Position numbers and translations under genes: made by a program. Under the pieces are notes generated by a model. The model ran no database searches, was not told where the DNA came from, and saw only the letters and a program-made list of their open reading frames with translations. From assembly GCA_902764825.1 (NCBI GenBank), contig CACWXL010000001.1, positions 248,001-312,000 on the forward strand: DNA of 64,000 nt. Direction: 5' to 3'. This stretch comes from Oscillospiraceae bacterium (lineage in GTDB: Bacteria; Bacillota; Clostridia; Saccharofermentanales; Saccharofermentanaceae). Position 1 is the stretch's first letter, and each line of letters starts with the position of its first letter. This document shows positions 1 to 9,822 of the stretch, in pieces.

Positions 1-85
1 ACAGAAAACCGTAACATAACTATATTGATTGAAAACCGAAGAGCGTTACAATTGTATATATTATTATAAAAAGGAGATTAGACTT

Positions 86-2506
86 ATGCCTAACGATCCT
101 GAAGATTTTAACAAGATAAACGGAATCAACAATCCTGATAACAAGGACGATATAATTGATTCCTCCTTCGGTGTGCGCTTTAAACCCGGAGACAAAACAG
201 AGTCTATAGCAGACAAGCTTAAAGAGACCAAAGAGAATATCGAGAAGAAGACAACAGAGACAGCTTCTGCCGGAACCAGCAGATTTGATCCCTCTTCCTC
301 TGACGGTTTCAAAGACAGTTTTAAAGATGAATTCGATAATTTTGAATTTGATTCTTCCATATCTGCATTCAAGCCTTTCAATGCACCTCAGCAGACAGAG
401 GCTCCCAAGTCTGCACCCATACCCGAGGCATTAAAGCCGAAGCCAGCTTCCAACGAACCTGTATTCCCGAAGGATGGCGGCACATTTGATAAGCCTGCAT
501 TTACAGCAAAGGCACCTGAACCGCCGAAGGAAGCCCTTCCCAAATTTAATGAGATCGACAGCAAGCCTGTTTCGGCAAAGCCTGCCAATGACAAATTCTT
601 TAACTCCGGCAACGGTCTTGATTTCGCTACATCAGAACACGATAAGAAAACAAGTCCTTTTGCCAACGCAGAAAAGCCCGAGCAGCCAAAGGCCGCTAAT
701 ATCGATATACCCGGAACGGATAAGCCTTCCGCTCCTGCAGCAGCACCTGCAAAGCCTGTAAATCCTTTTGCAAGCTCTGCACCTGCTCCTGAAGCAAAGC
801 CGGCACAGAAGGCTCCTGAAGCACCCAAGGGTCAGCCTGCAGGATACAGGCCCCACCCTTCTGCATCAATGACAAATCTCTTTACAACACCTACACAGGC
901 AACTATGAATGCGGAGAAGGCATTTGCGGAATTCCTGGATGATGACTTTAAGCCTTCAACACAGGCTCCCATAAGTCCTTTTAAGTCTGTTGCCCAGAAA
1001 GCACCTGCAGCAACTGCTCCTTCAGCACCTGCTCCCGCTAAGCCTGTAGAACCTGCAAAGCCTGCAGCACCCGTTGCTCCCGCTAAGCCTGTAGAACCTG
1101 CAAAGCCTGCAGCACCCGTTGCTCCCGCCAAGCCCGTAGAACCTGCAAGACCTGCAGCACCCGTTGCTCCCGCCAAGCCCGTAGAACCTGCAAAACCTGC
1201 AGCACCCGTTGCTCCCGCTAAGCCCGTTGAACCGGCAAGACCTGCAGCACCTGTTGCTCCCGCAAAGCCCGTTGAACCGGCAAGGCCTGCAGCACCCGTT
1301 GCTCCCGCTAAGCCCGTTGAATCCGCAAGACCTGCAGCACCTGTTGCTCCTACAAAACCCGTTGAACCTGCTAAGGCAGCAGCAGTTACCGGAGCAGCCG
1401 TTACAGCAGCTGCAGCAACAGCAGCAGCGGCTACAGCACCCAAGGCTGTTGATACCGTTAAAGCTCCTGCAGAGACTGCACAGCCTCAGAGACCTGCAGC
1501 GTCCGCACCTAAGGCAGAAACACAAGCTCCCAAGGCAGAAACTGCTGCACCTCAGGCACCCGCACAGAGACCCGGAGCTTCAAACAGCAAACCTGCACCT
1601 GCACCTGCACCCGGACCTCAGACAGCACAGAATGCACCTTATTCACCTTTCGAGGCCAAGGGCAAACAGCCTGTTGCCGCAACAAGAGGCGTATCCCATG
1701 CATCACATCAGGACAAGACCATCTCTCCTGTAACTACAGTTAAGAAGTCTAAGAAGAAGGTAAAGGAACCCAAGTCTGCAAAGGATCCCGGTCTTGCAGG
1801 TCTCATCACATTCCTTGTCATCATCGTCCTTGCAATCGGAATCCTTTGGGTATTGGATAACACATCCGGAATCAGAGCATTCTTCGGCAAGAAGACAATT
1901 GAGACAATCCCTACTGTTTCAACCGAAGCTACAACCGAGAAGTCCGTTGAGACTACAACTGAAGCTACAACGACAGTTACCGAAGCTACTACAACAACTA
2001 CTGAAGCAACCACAGAAGCGACAACAACGACTACTGAGGCTACAACTACAACAACAGAAGCTACGACAACTACCACTGAAGCTACTACAACGACTACAGA
2101 AGCAACCACCACAACAACGGAAGCTACTACTGTTGCAGTAGATACAGCAGAAACAGCCGAAGGTTCTTGTGTAACAGCTATCAACACCAAGCTCACAAAG
2201 TTCAAGACAATGGACAAGGGCTTCAAGTTCACGATGGAGCTTACTAACACAAGCAACACTACATGCAGTCTTCCTAAGTCCCTAAACTACCTTGATATGA
2301 AGTTCTTCTGCAATTCAACCATTACAGAAGTTACATCCGAATGCTTCACATTCAGCGCAAAGAAAGACGGCGTATCATTCAGAGGAACACCTAAGGAAGT
2401 TACGATCAAGCCTCGTGCTACATATTCCTTCACAGTCTATGTTTACACCAAGGAGAACGTATCCTCCTACGGCTACAAGACAGCATACTTCGACTGGAAG
2501 AAGTAA
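86..2506 (+). CDS. Repeat-rich single-pass membrane protein, Pro/Ala cytoplasmic arm and Thr-rich external stalk
   Basis: I recognise no named family. The 806-residue protein has an acidic N-terminus, then a long Pro/Ala/Lys region with seven full 15-residue repeats (APAKPVEPAKPAAPV type, residues about 316-420) and an eighth partial one. One hydrophobic segment follows (LITFLVIIVLAIGILWVL, about 572-590), preceded by a Lys-rich stretch, which predicts a cytoplasmic N-terminus. Outside is a TTTTTEA-repeat stalk (about 623-682) and a C-terminal domain of about 105 residues with a beta-sandwich look and two or three Cys. The ATG at 86 is chosen because AAAAGGAG lies nine bases upstream; an in-frame TTG at 29 lacks a site. 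It is the only plus-strand gene in the first 16 kb and faces clp. A role spanning the envelope is inference. Confidence 0.8.
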   Translation: MPNDPEDFNKINGINNPDNKDDIIDSSFGVRFKPGDKTESIADKLKETKENIEKKTTETASAGTSRFDPSSSDGFKDSFKDEFDNFEFDSSISAFKPFNAPQQTEAPKSAPIPEALKPKPASNEPVFPKDGGTFDKPAFTAKAPEPPKEALPKFNEIDSKPVSAKPANDKFFNSGNGLDFATSEHDKKTSPFANAEKPEQPKAANIDIPGTDKPSAPAAAPAKPVNPFASSAPAPEAKPAQKAPEAPKGQPAGYRPHPSASMTNLFTTPTQATMNAEKAFAEFLDDDFKPSTQAPISPFKSVAQKAPAATAPSAPAPAKPVEPAKPAAPVAPAKPVEPAKPAAPVAPAKPVEPARPAAPVAPAKPVEPAKPAAPVAPAKPVEPARPAAPVAPAKPVEPARPAAPVAPAKPVESARPAAPVAPTKPVEPAKAAAVTGAAVTAAAATAAAATAPKAVDTVKAPAETAQPQRPAASAPKAETQAPKAETAAPQAPAQRPGASNSKPAPAPAPGPQTAQNAPYSPFEAKGKQPVAATRGVSHASHQDKTISPVTTVKKSKKKVKEPKSAKDPGLAGLITFLVIIVLAIGILWVLDNTSGIRAFFGKKTIETIPTVSTEATTEKSVETTTEATTTVTEATTTTTEATTEATTTTTEATTTTTEATTTTTEATTTTTEATTTTTEATTVAVDTAETAEGSCVTAINTKLTKFKTMDKGFKFTMELTNTSNTTCSLPKSLNYLDMKFFCNSTITEVTSECFTFSAKKDGVSFRGTPKEVTIKPRATYSFTVYVYTKENVSSYGYKTAYFDWKK
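1031..1387 (+). repeat. In-frame 45-bp tandem repeats (seven full, one degenerate)
   Basis: Each 45-bp unit encodes APAKPVEPA(K/R)PAAPV. Seven full units run from 1031 to 1345 and a decayed eighth follows. Adjacent units differ mostly at third codon positions (gta/gtt, cct/ccg), so they are old enough to have drifted, yet they stay exactly in frame. Copy number could change by slippage or recombination without breaking the frame. Confidence 0.9.
1952..2131 (+). repeat. In-frame 21-bp TTTTTEA repeats
   Basis: Five consecutive 7-residue TTTTTEA units, with shorter TTTEA and TTEA variants in front, form a Thr/Glu stalk directly outside the membrane segment. Codons vary (aca, act, acg, acc), so this is protein-level repetition more than a recent DNA expansion. 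Thr-rich stalks are common in wall-spanning proteins and can be O-glycosylated; glycosylation here is not shown. Confidence 0.85.
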
Positions 2507-2529
2507 TACTTAATACAATCAGACGATAA

Positions 2530-2562
2530 GGACCGCTGCACAACGCAGCGGTTCTTTTTTGC
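2530..2562 (+). terminator. Intrinsic terminator of the repeat membrane protein
   Basis: ACCGCTGC and GCAGCGGT form a perfect 8-bp stem around a 5-base loop, followed by TTCTTTTTT, 24 bases after the stop. A second GC-rich hairpin (about 2570-2593, GGGCTG...CAGCCC) lies between this one and the end of clp and could serve the minus strand, but it lacks a clean U-tract on that side. Confidence 0.8.
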
Positions 2563-2617
2563 ATGAATAAGGGCTGCCCGCATTGGACAGCCCCTGTTGA
2601 TCTTTTTATTTTTTCTG

Positions 2618-5062
2618 TCAGTCTTCCTTCGGTTTCTTGACCGTATCGAAAACGAACTTGCCTCTTCTGTAATCGATCTTAAGTGAAGCAACATCTTTCA
2701 AAGCGCCGGAGATGAACATCTCTGAAAGCGGATCTTCGATGTTGGTCCTGATCGCCTTACGCAAAGGTCTGGCACCATACTTCTCGTCATAACCTACTTC
2801 GGCAAGTCTGTCGCCTGCAGCCTTTGTCATGGAGCCCTTGATGTTCTTCTCATCGAGTGATGCGAAAACATCCTTGATCATGATATTAACGATCTGACGG
2901 ATCTCCTCAGGCTTCAGTGACTTGAAGATGATGGTCTCGTCGACACGGTTTAAGAACTCCGGACGGAATATCTCCTTCAAAGCGCTCTGGACATGCTGTT
3001 CAAGAGCTTCGTGCGTATCATTGAAGAATCCGATCGTATTAGCCTTTGCAGAGCTTCCCGCATTGGACGTCATGATGATGATGCAGTTCTCAAAGTTAAC
3101 GTGCAGGCCGTGGCTGTCAGTAAGGACACCGTCATCCAACATCTGCAGGAGGAGATTAAATACGTCGTGGTGCGCCTTCTCGATCTCGTCGAAAAGGATT
3201 ACCGAGTAAGGCTTTCTTCTGACCTGTTCAGTAAGCTGTCCGGCATCGTCGAATCCTACATAACCCGGCGGAGAACCGATAAGCTTGGATACTGAATGAG
3301 CTTCCATGTATTCTGACATGTCGACTCTGATCAATGCGTCTTCCGTATCGAACATAGCCTCAGCCAGAGCCTTTACGAGTTCTGTCTTACCTACGCCTGT
3401 AGGTCCTACGAATATAAACGATGTAGGCTTGTGCTTCTTTGTAAAGCCGGCCCTGTTACGTCTTACAGCGCTTGCGACAGCGTGAACAGCCTCATCCTGG
3501 CCGATAACGCGCTCGTGGAGCTTCTTCTCGAGATTGGCAAGCTTCTCTGTCTCAGTCTCCGAGATGGACTTCAGAGGAATTCCTGTCCACATCTCAACAA
3601 CTCTGGCGATATCTTCTATCTGGATAGGATCAGGTGAGATGTCATCTTCAAGAGCATTAACCTCATTCTGAAGCTTATCAACGGAAGCCTTGAGTTCAGC
3701 AACCTTCTCATAGTCACCTTCACGCTCTTCAGGTGATGAATTCTCCATCGAATCGATCATCTTCTGATGCTCGGCCTTTGCCTTCTCAAGAGCTTTCTTA
3801 GTGTTGGCAAGCTTAACGAGCTTTACGTTCTTGAGGTTTGCAGCAGAACCCGCCTCATCGATGAGGTCTATCGCCTTATCGGGAAGATATCTGTCGGTGA
3901 TATATCTTTTCGAAGCCTTTACCGCAAACTCGATTACGTCATCCGGATAATAGACATTATGGTGCTTCTCGTAATAGTCCTTAATGCCCTTTAAGATCTC
4001 AATAGACATCTCAACGGAAGGTTCGTCGAGCATGACCTTCTGGAAACGTCTCTCGAGAGCCGAATCCTTCTCGATCCTCTTATACTCTGCCGTTGTAGTG
4101 GAACCTAAGATCCTGAGTTCGCCTCTTGCAAGGGCAGGCTTTAAGATATTTGCAGCGTTAGTGGAACCTTCTGCATCACCTGCGCCGATTATCGTATGGA
4201 GCTCATCGATTACAAGGATGATGTTCTCAGCCTTGATCGCTTCATTGATAACGCCCTTGATACGGCTCTCGAACTGGCCTCTGAACTGTGTGCCCGCAAC
4301 CATTGCAGGAAGGTCAAGCTGCCAGACCTGCATGTTAAGGAGCTTCTCAGGAACGGAACCTTCAACGATCTTGACTGCGAGGCCCTGTGCTACGGCTGTC
4401 TTACCGACACCGGGAGCACCGATAAGAACAGGGTTGTTCTTAGAACGCCTGTTAAGGATCTGAACTACGCGGTCGATCTCCTTGTCACGGCCGATGATAC
4501 GGTCGATCTTGCCCTCGGCTGCACGCTCTGTAAGGTTGGTACCAAACTCGTTGAGATACTTAAGGCGCGGTTTGCCTCTGCCCTTTCTGGGATCTCTGGC
4601 GTTCTTTCCCTCACCTTCTTCCTCTGACTGGCTTCCGGGTCTTTTACCAAAAAGCGAATCAAAGATGGAAGGCATCTCCTTCTTCTTACCGTCATCGGCC
4701 TTATCGTCAGACTTGTCTTCCGGGTCAGTAATTCCTACAGGTGTCGAATCCTCATCGAATTCATAACCTTCTTCATCATCTTCAAAAGAATCACCGAATC
4801 CGTCGCCGGATGCAAGAGACTTCAAAAACTCTGTCGGGTCAGCCGAAAAGCCGCTCTGACTTGCGAGTTCTTCCAGTCTGTCGCTCATCTCGTCGATGTT
4901 GTCTGCGTTGATGCCTGTCGCCTTGAACATATCGGTAACACCCGATATGCCTGATTCATAGGCGCATTTTAAACAAAAACCTTCGTCGATCCTCGCGCCG
5001 TTCTCATAGCGGCTCGTGAAGACGATAGCATGTCTCTTCTTACAAATACTACAAAGTGCCAT
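2618..5062 (-). CDS. Clp-family AAA+ unfoldase with N-terminal zinc finger (ClpE/ClpC-like)
   Basis: ATP-dependent unfoldase that would feed substrates to ClpP. The 814-residue protein starts with a Cys4 zinc finger (C4, C7, C30, C33), as in ClpE, rather than the usual ClpC N-domain. An acidic linker follows, then AAA-1 with Walker A GAPGVGKTA and Walker B VIDELH, a coiled-coil middle segment, and AAA-2 with GPTGVGKTE and ILFDEIEKAH. The ATG overlaps the uvrA stop by one base (TAATG) with GGAGAAGAG upstream, so translation is probably coupled to uvrA. No CtsR or McsB genes are beside it. ClpE versus ClpC naming is uncertain; the Clp assignment is secure. Confidence 0.92.
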   Translation of the reverse strand: MALCSICKKRHAIVFTSRYENGARIDEGFCLKCAYESGISGVTDMFKATGINADNIDEMSDRLEELASQSGFSADPTEFLKSLASGDGFGDSFEDDEEGYEFDEDSTPVGITDPEDKSDDKADDGKKKEMPSIFDSLFGKRPGSQSEEEGEGKNARDPRKGRGKPRLKYLNEFGTNLTERAAEGKIDRIIGRDKEIDRVVQILNRRSKNNPVLIGAPGVGKTAVAQGLAVKIVEGSVPEKLLNMQVWQLDLPAMVAGTQFRGQFESRIKGVINEAIKAENIILVIDELHTIIGAGDAEGSTNAANILKPALARGELRILGSTTTAEYKRIEKDSALERRFQKVMLDEPSVEMSIEILKGIKDYYEKHHNVYYPDDVIEFAVKASKRYITDRYLPDKAIDLIDEAGSAANLKNVKLVKLANTKKALEKAKAEHQKMIDSMENSSPEEREGDYEKVAELKASVDKLQNEVNALEDDISPDPIQIEDIARVVEMWTGIPLKSISETETEKLANLEKKLHERVIGQDEAVHAVASAVRRNRAGFTKKHKPTSFIFVGPTGVGKTELVKALAEAMFDTEDALIRVDMSEYMEAHSVSKLIGSPPGYVGFDDAGQLTEQVRRKPYSVILFDEIEKAHHDVFNLLLQMLDDGVLTDSHGLHVNFENCIIIMTSNAGSSAKANTIGFFNDTHEALEQHVQSALKEIFRPEFLNRVDETIIFKSLKPEEIRQIVNIMIKDVFASLDEKNIKGSMTKAAGDRLAEVGYDEKYGARPLRKAIRTNIEDPLSEMFISGALKDVASLKIDYRRGKFVFDTVKKPKED

Positions 5063-8000
5063 TACTCTTCTCCGTTATCCTCTTCCCTTATCCTGCGTCT
5101 TACCTTAGGTCCGGTAAGAATGTCGTATTGTTCTTCTTCGAGCCTTGCGGTGTCGATAAATGACGAAATATCCTTATACTGACCGTTCTTCTTAGCCTTT
5201 TCGAGAAGGGGCTTTAAGAACTGTCCCGTGTAAGAAGACTTGCATTTAGCAATCTCTTCGGGCGTGCCCGTGACAACTACTTCGCCGCCTCCGTCACCGC
5301 TCTCGGGACCTAAGTCAATTATGTGATCTGCCGTCTTTATGACATCCAGATTGTGCTCGATTACGACCACAGTGTTCTTATTTTCTGTTAGGCGTTCTAA
5401 AATGTCAACCAATTTATGAACGTCTGCAACATGCAAACCCGTAGTGGGTTCATCTAATACATATATCGTTTTTCCGGTCGATCTTCTCGACAATTCCGAG
5501 GCAAGTTTGATCCTTTGTGCCTCACCGCCCGAGAGAGTCGTCGAAGGCTGTCCGAGCTTGATGTAGCCCAGACCGACATCCTGCAGGGTCCTGACCTTCT
5601 TATAGATCGTCGGATGATTCTTAAAGAAATCCACAGCCTCATCAACGCTCATGTCGAGGACATCAGATATATTCTTTCCGTTATATCTGACTTCAAGAGT
5701 CTCGCGGTTATATCTCTTGCCCTTGCAGACGTCGCATGTGACGTAGATATCGGGAAGGAAGTGCATCTCGATCTTGTTTACGCCGTCGCCCGCACAGGCC
5801 TCACAGCGTCCGCCCTTCGTGTTGAAAGAGAATCTTCCTGCCTTGTAGCCTCTCTGCTTTGCATCAGGTGTCTCTGCATAGAGCTTGCGGATGAGATCGA
5901 AAAGTCCGATATACGTTGCAGGATTACTCCTCGGAGTCCTTCCTATCGGGCTCTGGTCAATGCAGATGATCTTATCGAGGTTGGAATATCCCGTGATGCG
6001 GTCGCACTTGACCCTTCTCTTCCTGGAGCCGTTAAGCTCATGTTCGAGATAAGGGACCAGCGTCGAATTGATAAGAGATGACTTGCCTGAACCTGATACA
6101 CCCGTAACGACCGTGAAAAGCCCTATCGGTATGTCAACATCGATATTCTTGAGGTTGTTTACGCAGGCACCCTTTATCTTGAGCATCTTCTTATCGTCGA
6201 TCTTACGCCTGTTCATAGGAACAGGTATGAACTTCTTGCCTGAAAGATACTGGCCGGTTATGGAACCTTCGACCTTGATGATGTCGTCTATCGTGCCCTG
6301 CGCTACTATCTGACCTCCGAACGAACCTGCGCCGGGTCCGATATCGACGATATGGTCAGCAGCCCTCATGGTATCTTCATCGTGCTCTACGACAAGGATG
6401 GAATTGCCTAAGTCTCTGAGCTTAAAGAGCGTCTTGATAAGCTTGTCGTTATCTCTCTGGTGCAGTCCGATGGACGGCTCGTCAAGAACATAGAGGACTC
6501 CCTGAAGACCTGCACCTATCTGTGTGGCGAGTCTTATTCTCTGCGCCTCACCGCCTGAAAGCGTTGCAGAAGACCTGGACAAAGTCATATAGTCCAGACC
6601 GACATCATTTAAGAACTCCAGTCTGGCCTTGACTTCCCTTAAGATCGGAGCTGCGATCTCGGCATTCTTCCCCTTCAGTGAAAGATCAGCAAAGAACTGA
6701 CGCATGTTCTTTACGGACATATCGGTAAGTTCTGATATATTAAGTCCTCCGAGCTTAACGGATAAGCTGTTCTTGTTAAGTCTTGCACCGTTACATACCG
6801 GGCATACGTCGATGCTCATGTAACGCTCATAGGAAGCCTTCATCTCTTCGCTGCCGGACTCTCTCCAGCGTCTCATGACACTCGGCACAACGCCTTCCCA
6901 GTCGGAATAATAATCACCGCTCCTGGGGTAGATCGAATTCCTTGTGTCTACCTTGAGCATCTCACCGCCGTTGCCGTAAAGGATGATGTTCTTAACATTC
7001 TCAGGGAGCTTGTAGTAAGGCATGTCCAAAGAGAACTTGTACTTCTTTGCGAGCGCTTCGATAAAGCATCTTCCCCAGCTCTTCGGATCGTCGAAATTCC
7101 ATCCCGCTGTCCTTACGGCGCCTTCATTGATCGAGAGCTTCGGATTGGTAATGCAGAGCTCGGGATCTACTGCCGTGAGCGTTCCGATACCGGAACAGTT
7201 GGGACATGCACCCTCAGGGCTGTTAAAGGAGAAGCTCCTTGTATTGATCTCGCCGAACGATATACCGCAGTCAGGGCATGCCAGATGCTGCGAGAAGAAC
7301 TCTTCGCTCGATTCGTAGGTCTTCTCACCGTTCTTATCTACGGTCGCCGTCTGGAGCTCTACCTGCAGAAGACCGTCAGCGAGCTTTAATGCTGTCTCGC
7401 ATGAATCGTAAAGTCTTGTGGTATTCGCTTCCTTTATGACAAGTCTGTCGACGATGACTTCGATCGTGTGCTTGTTGTTCTTGTTAAGACTGATCTCTTC
7501 GTCTAACTCATAAGTAATATTGTCTACTCTTACGCGCGCGTAACCGGACTTCCTGAAGCCGTCGAAAAGCTTACCGTATTCACCCTTCTTATTCCTTACG
7601 ACAGGCGCATAGACGATAGCTCTGGTGCCTTCAGGATAGACCTTGAGCTTATCTATTATCTGGTCTATTCCCATGGACTTGATCTTCTTGCCGCAGTTCG
7701 GGCAGAAAGGCTGTCCCACGCGGGCATAAAGGAGTCTGAAGTAATCGTATATCTCAGTTACCGTGCCGACTGTGGATCTGGGATTGCTTACAGTGGACTT
7801 CTGGTCAATCGAGATCGCAGGAGACAATCCCTCTATGCTGTCCAAGTCAGGCTTGTCGAGCTGGCCTAAGAACATCCTCGCATAAGAAGACAGGGACTCA
7901 ACATAGCGTCTCTGTCCTTCAGCGTAGATCGTATCAAATGCAAGCGAAGACTTACCCGATCCGGAAAGGCCGGTCAGTACGACCATCTTCTTCCTTGGGA

Positions 8001-8070
8001 TATCAACGTCGATATTCTTGAGGTTGTGCTCTCTGGCGCCTCTTATCTTAATGTACTTGTTCTCATCCAT
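5062..8070 (-). CDS. uvrA: UvrA, excinuclease ABC subunit A
   Basis: Damage-recognition ATPase of nucleotide excision repair; it acts as a dimer with UvrB. The 1002-residue sequence has Walker [10 protein letters not shown] (34-42), ABC signature [12 protein letters not shown], a second Walker [10 protein letters not shown], a second signature [12 protein letters not shown] and DEPTTGLH. It also has the CxxC pairs of the two zinc modules (CPDCG...CPNCSG and CEACAG...CDVCKG). I start at the ATG at 8070, which has AAAGGA six bases upstream; a longer in-frame reading from 8109 runs into the tRNA terminator. It is somewhat longer than typical UvrA (about 940) because of a charged C-terminal tail. 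It lies just downstream of tRNA-Glu and is coupled to the Clp ATPase. Confidence 0.97.
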   Translation of the reverse strand: MDENKYIKIRGAREHNLKNIDVDIPRKKMVVLTGLSGSGKSSLAFDTIYAEGQRRYVESLSSYARMFLGQLDKPDLDSIEGLSPAISIDQKSTVSNPRSTVGTVTEIYDYFRLLYARVGQPFCPNCGKKIKSMGIDQIIDKLKVYPEGTRAIVYAPVVRNKKGEYGKLFDGFRKSGYARVRVDNITYELDEEISLNKNNKHTIEVIVDRLVIKEANTTRLYDSCETALKLADGLLQVELQTATVDKNGEKTYESSEEFFSQHLACPDCGISFGEINTRSFSFNSPEGACPNCSGIGTLTAVDPELCITNPKLSINEGAVRTAGWNFDDPKSWGRCFIEALAKKYKFSLDMPYYKLPENVKNIILYGNGGEMLKVDTRNSIYPRSGDYYSDWEGVVPSVMRRWRESGSEEMKASYERYMSIDVCPVCNGARLNKNSLSVKLGGLNISELTDMSVKNMRQFFADLSLKGKNAEIAAPILREVKARLEFLNDVGLDYMTLSRSSATLSGGEAQRIRLATQIGAGLQGVLYVLDEPSIGLHQRDNDKLIKTLFKLRDLGNSILVVEHDEDTMRAADHIVDIGPGAGSFGGQIVAQGTIDDIIKVEGSITGQYLSGKKFIPVPMNRRKIDDKKMLKIKGACVNNLKNIDVDIPIGLFTVVTGVSGSGKSSLINSTLVPYLEHELNGSRKRRVKCDRITGYSNLDKIICIDQSPIGRTPRSNPATYIGLFDLIRKLYAETPDAKQRGYKAGRFSFNTKGGRCEACAGDGVNKIEMHFLPDIYVTCDVCKGKRYNRETLEVRYNGKNISDVLDMSVDEAVDFFKNHPTIYKKVRTLQDVGLGYIKLGQPSTTLSGGEAQRIKLASELSRRSTGKTIYVLDEPTTGLHVADVHKLVDILERLTENKNTVVVIEHNLDVIKTADHIIDLGPESGDGGGEVVVTGTPEEIAKCKSSYTGQFLKPLLEKAKKNGQYKDISSFIDTARLEEEQYDILTGPKVRRRIREEDNGEE

Positions 8071-8088
8071 ATTTTTTCCTTTGTGAAC

Positions 8089-8119
8089 AAAAAGACGGAC
8101 ATCGGTCAAGATGTTCGTC
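8089..8119 (-). terminator. Terminator between tRNA-Glu and uvrA
   Basis: On the minus strand GACGAACATC and GATGTCCGTC form a 10-bp stem with one mismatch and a six-base loop, followed by TTTTT. It ends the tRNA transcript; uvrA would then need its own promoter or read-through. Confidence 0.7.
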
Positions 8120-8132
8120 CTTCATCACATTT

Positions 8133-8207
8133 TGGTGACCCCAAGCGGATTCGAACCGCTGATTGCGCCGTGAGAGGGCGCCGTCTTGACCACTTGACCA
8201 TGGGGCC
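8133..8207 (-). tRNA. tRNA-Glu (anticodon CTC)
   Basis: A 75-base cloverleaf with encoded CCA. The acceptor stem GGCCCCA/TGGGGTC closes with one G-T pair. The anticodon stem GCGCC/GGCGC encloses loop CTCTCAC, giving anticodon CTC (reads GAG). The T arm contains GGTTCGAATCC. Confidence 0.95.
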
Positions 8208-8224
8208 TTTTTGTTTGCCCGAGT

Positions 8225-8253
8225 ATATTACCACAGGATTATAACCTGCGCAA
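8225..8253 (-). promoter_or_regulatory. Candidate tRNA-Glu promoter
   Basis: Minus-strand TTGCGC and TAATAT are separated by exactly 17 bases and end 17 bases before the tRNA 5' end. Both boxes are imperfect. Confidence 0.5.
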
Positions 8254-8302
8254 GTACAAAGGGCACGAATATCTGACCTGATATGCGGCCAATATTCGAA
8301 TA

Positions 8303-9670
8303 TCAGATGTTTTCTGTCCTCTTATCGGACGGAATATAAGCTCTGCGCTTGTTTACGCACTTGAATGCTGGCCTCATGATACGGCCTCCGGATACGAGTT
8401 CCTCGATCCTGTGAGCGCTCCATCCTGCGATCCTTCCGCATGCGAACAAAGGCGTATAGAGCTCTGTCGGGATACCGAGCATTGAATATACAAGGCCTGC
8501 GAAGAAATCGACATTAGCGCAGACGAGCTTATCGGACTTCTTTACTTCATGGAAAACCTCAGGCGCGAGCTTTTCGACAAGGAGATAAAGATTATAAAGA
8601 TCCATATTGCCCTTCTCTTTTGCGAGAACCTCAGCATACTTTTTGATAACAACCGTTCTCGGATCGGATAAGGTGTATACGGCGTGACCGATACCGTAGA
8701 TAAGGCCTGAATGATCGAATGCCTTCTTGTTGATGATATCTGCAAGATACTGCTTGATCGCAGCCTCGTCCGTCCAGTCTGATACGTGCTCACGAAGATC
8801 CTTCATCATGGCATATGCCTTGTTGGAAGCACCGCCGTGCTGAGGTCCCTTAAGAGAACCTACTGCCGATGCCATGACGGCATATGTATCAGAACCCGTG
8901 GATGTTACCGCATGGGTTACGAATGTTGAGTTGTTGCCGCCGCCGTGCTCAGCGTGAAGGACGAGCATGACATCAAGGATCCTTGCTTCAAGCTCAGTGA
9001 ACTCGCCGTCAGGTCTGATCATGTGAAGGATGTTCTGAGCGGTGTTGTATTCCGGAACAGGTGCATGGATATAAAGATCCCTGTGTTCGATGTAATGTCT
9101 TCTTGCCATGTAGCCGTAAGAGATGAGCACGGGGAATCTTGCGATAAGCTCTGTGCACTGTCTTACGACATTGGCAATATCCGTTGAATCAGGATTATCG
9201 TCATATGAATAGAGAGCAAGGATAGATCTTGCGAGCTTGTTCATGACATCCGGCGAAGGTGCCTTCATGATCATGTCTTCCGTAAAGCCTTCAGGAAGCG
9301 GTCTTACGCTCTGGAGCAGCGCATTGAATTCCTTAAGTTCGGATGCAGTCGGAAGCTCTCCTGTAAGGAGCAGGAACGCAGTCTCCTCATATCCGTATCT
9401 TCCTTCAGAGAAGAAACCGTTTACGAGATCTTTTACTTCATAGCCCTGATAGAAAAGCTTACCCTCAACGGGGATCCTGTCGGCATCGTCAACGATGTAA
9501 CTCATTACCTCGCCTACTTCGGTAAGGCCAACGAGAACACCCGTACCGTCATTGTTGCGGAGGCCTCTTTTGACGTTGTACTTTGTGTACAGTTCCTTGT
9601 TGATATGTGACTTAACTTTTGCTACGTCAGCAAGTCTGTTGATGAGCTCTTCTTTTTGTTCAAATGCCAT
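8303..9670 (-). CDS. gltA: Citrate synthase
   Basis: Condenses oxaloacetate and acetyl-CoA to citrate in the cytoplasm. The 455 residues contain the family landmarks: LHAEHGGGNN (239-247), GSLKGPQHGGA (271-281), YGIGHAVYTLSDPR with the active-site His (about 325-338), VDFFAGLVY and the C-terminal Arg region. The N-terminus is about 50 residues longer than compact citrate synthases, as in several clostridial members. The ribosome-binding site is weak (GACGGA). It stands alone, without aconitase or isocitrate dehydrogenase nearby. A partial TCA branch towards glutamate is a reasonable inference. A 2-methylcitrate synthase or Re-type enzyme is unlikely from the motifs. Confidence 0.95.
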   Translation of the reverse strand: MAFEQKEELINRLADVAKVKSHINKELYTKYNVKRGLRNNDGTGVLVGLTEVGEVMSYIVDDADRIPVEGKLFYQGYEVKDLVNGFFSEGRYGYEETAFLLLTGELPTASELKEFNALLQSVRPLPEGFTEDMIMKAPSPDVMNKLARSILALYSYDDNPDSTDIANVVRQCTELIARFPVLISYGYMARRHYIEHRDLYIHAPVPEYNTAQNILHMIRPDGEFTELEARILDVMLVLHAEHGGGNNSTFVTHAVTSTGSDTYAVMASAVGSLKGPQHGGASNKAYAMMKDLREHVSDWTDEAAIKQYLADIINKKAFDHSGLIYGIGHAVYTLSDPRTVVIKKYAEVLAKEKGNMDLYNLYLLVEKLAPEVFHEVKKSDKLVCANVDFFAGLVYSMLGIPTELYTPLFACGRIAGWSAHRIEELVSGGRIMRPAFKCVNKRRAYIPSDKRTENI

Positions 9671-9822
9671 GTTCCGTCTGTCTTTCTGCTATCTTCACTT
9701 AGACTAGCGCCTATAATACCAGATATTATAAAACTTTTCTTTTATTAGGGTTTGCTCGCTGTTATACGAATAATCATGCGGATTTGCAGTCATTCATTGT
9801 TAAGACCGTTCAAAAACTGCCG

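Noticed and set aside
832..1443. Long open frames on both strands across the 45-bp repeats
   Set aside because: They are Gly/Ala/Cys or Leu/Gln low-complexity shadows created by the in-frame repeat; the plus-strand gene has the ribosome-binding site, membrane helix and terminator.
8026..8244. Plus-strand open frame across the tRNA-Glu region
   Set aside because: It is the reverse complement of the tRNA, a well-known source of false proteins.
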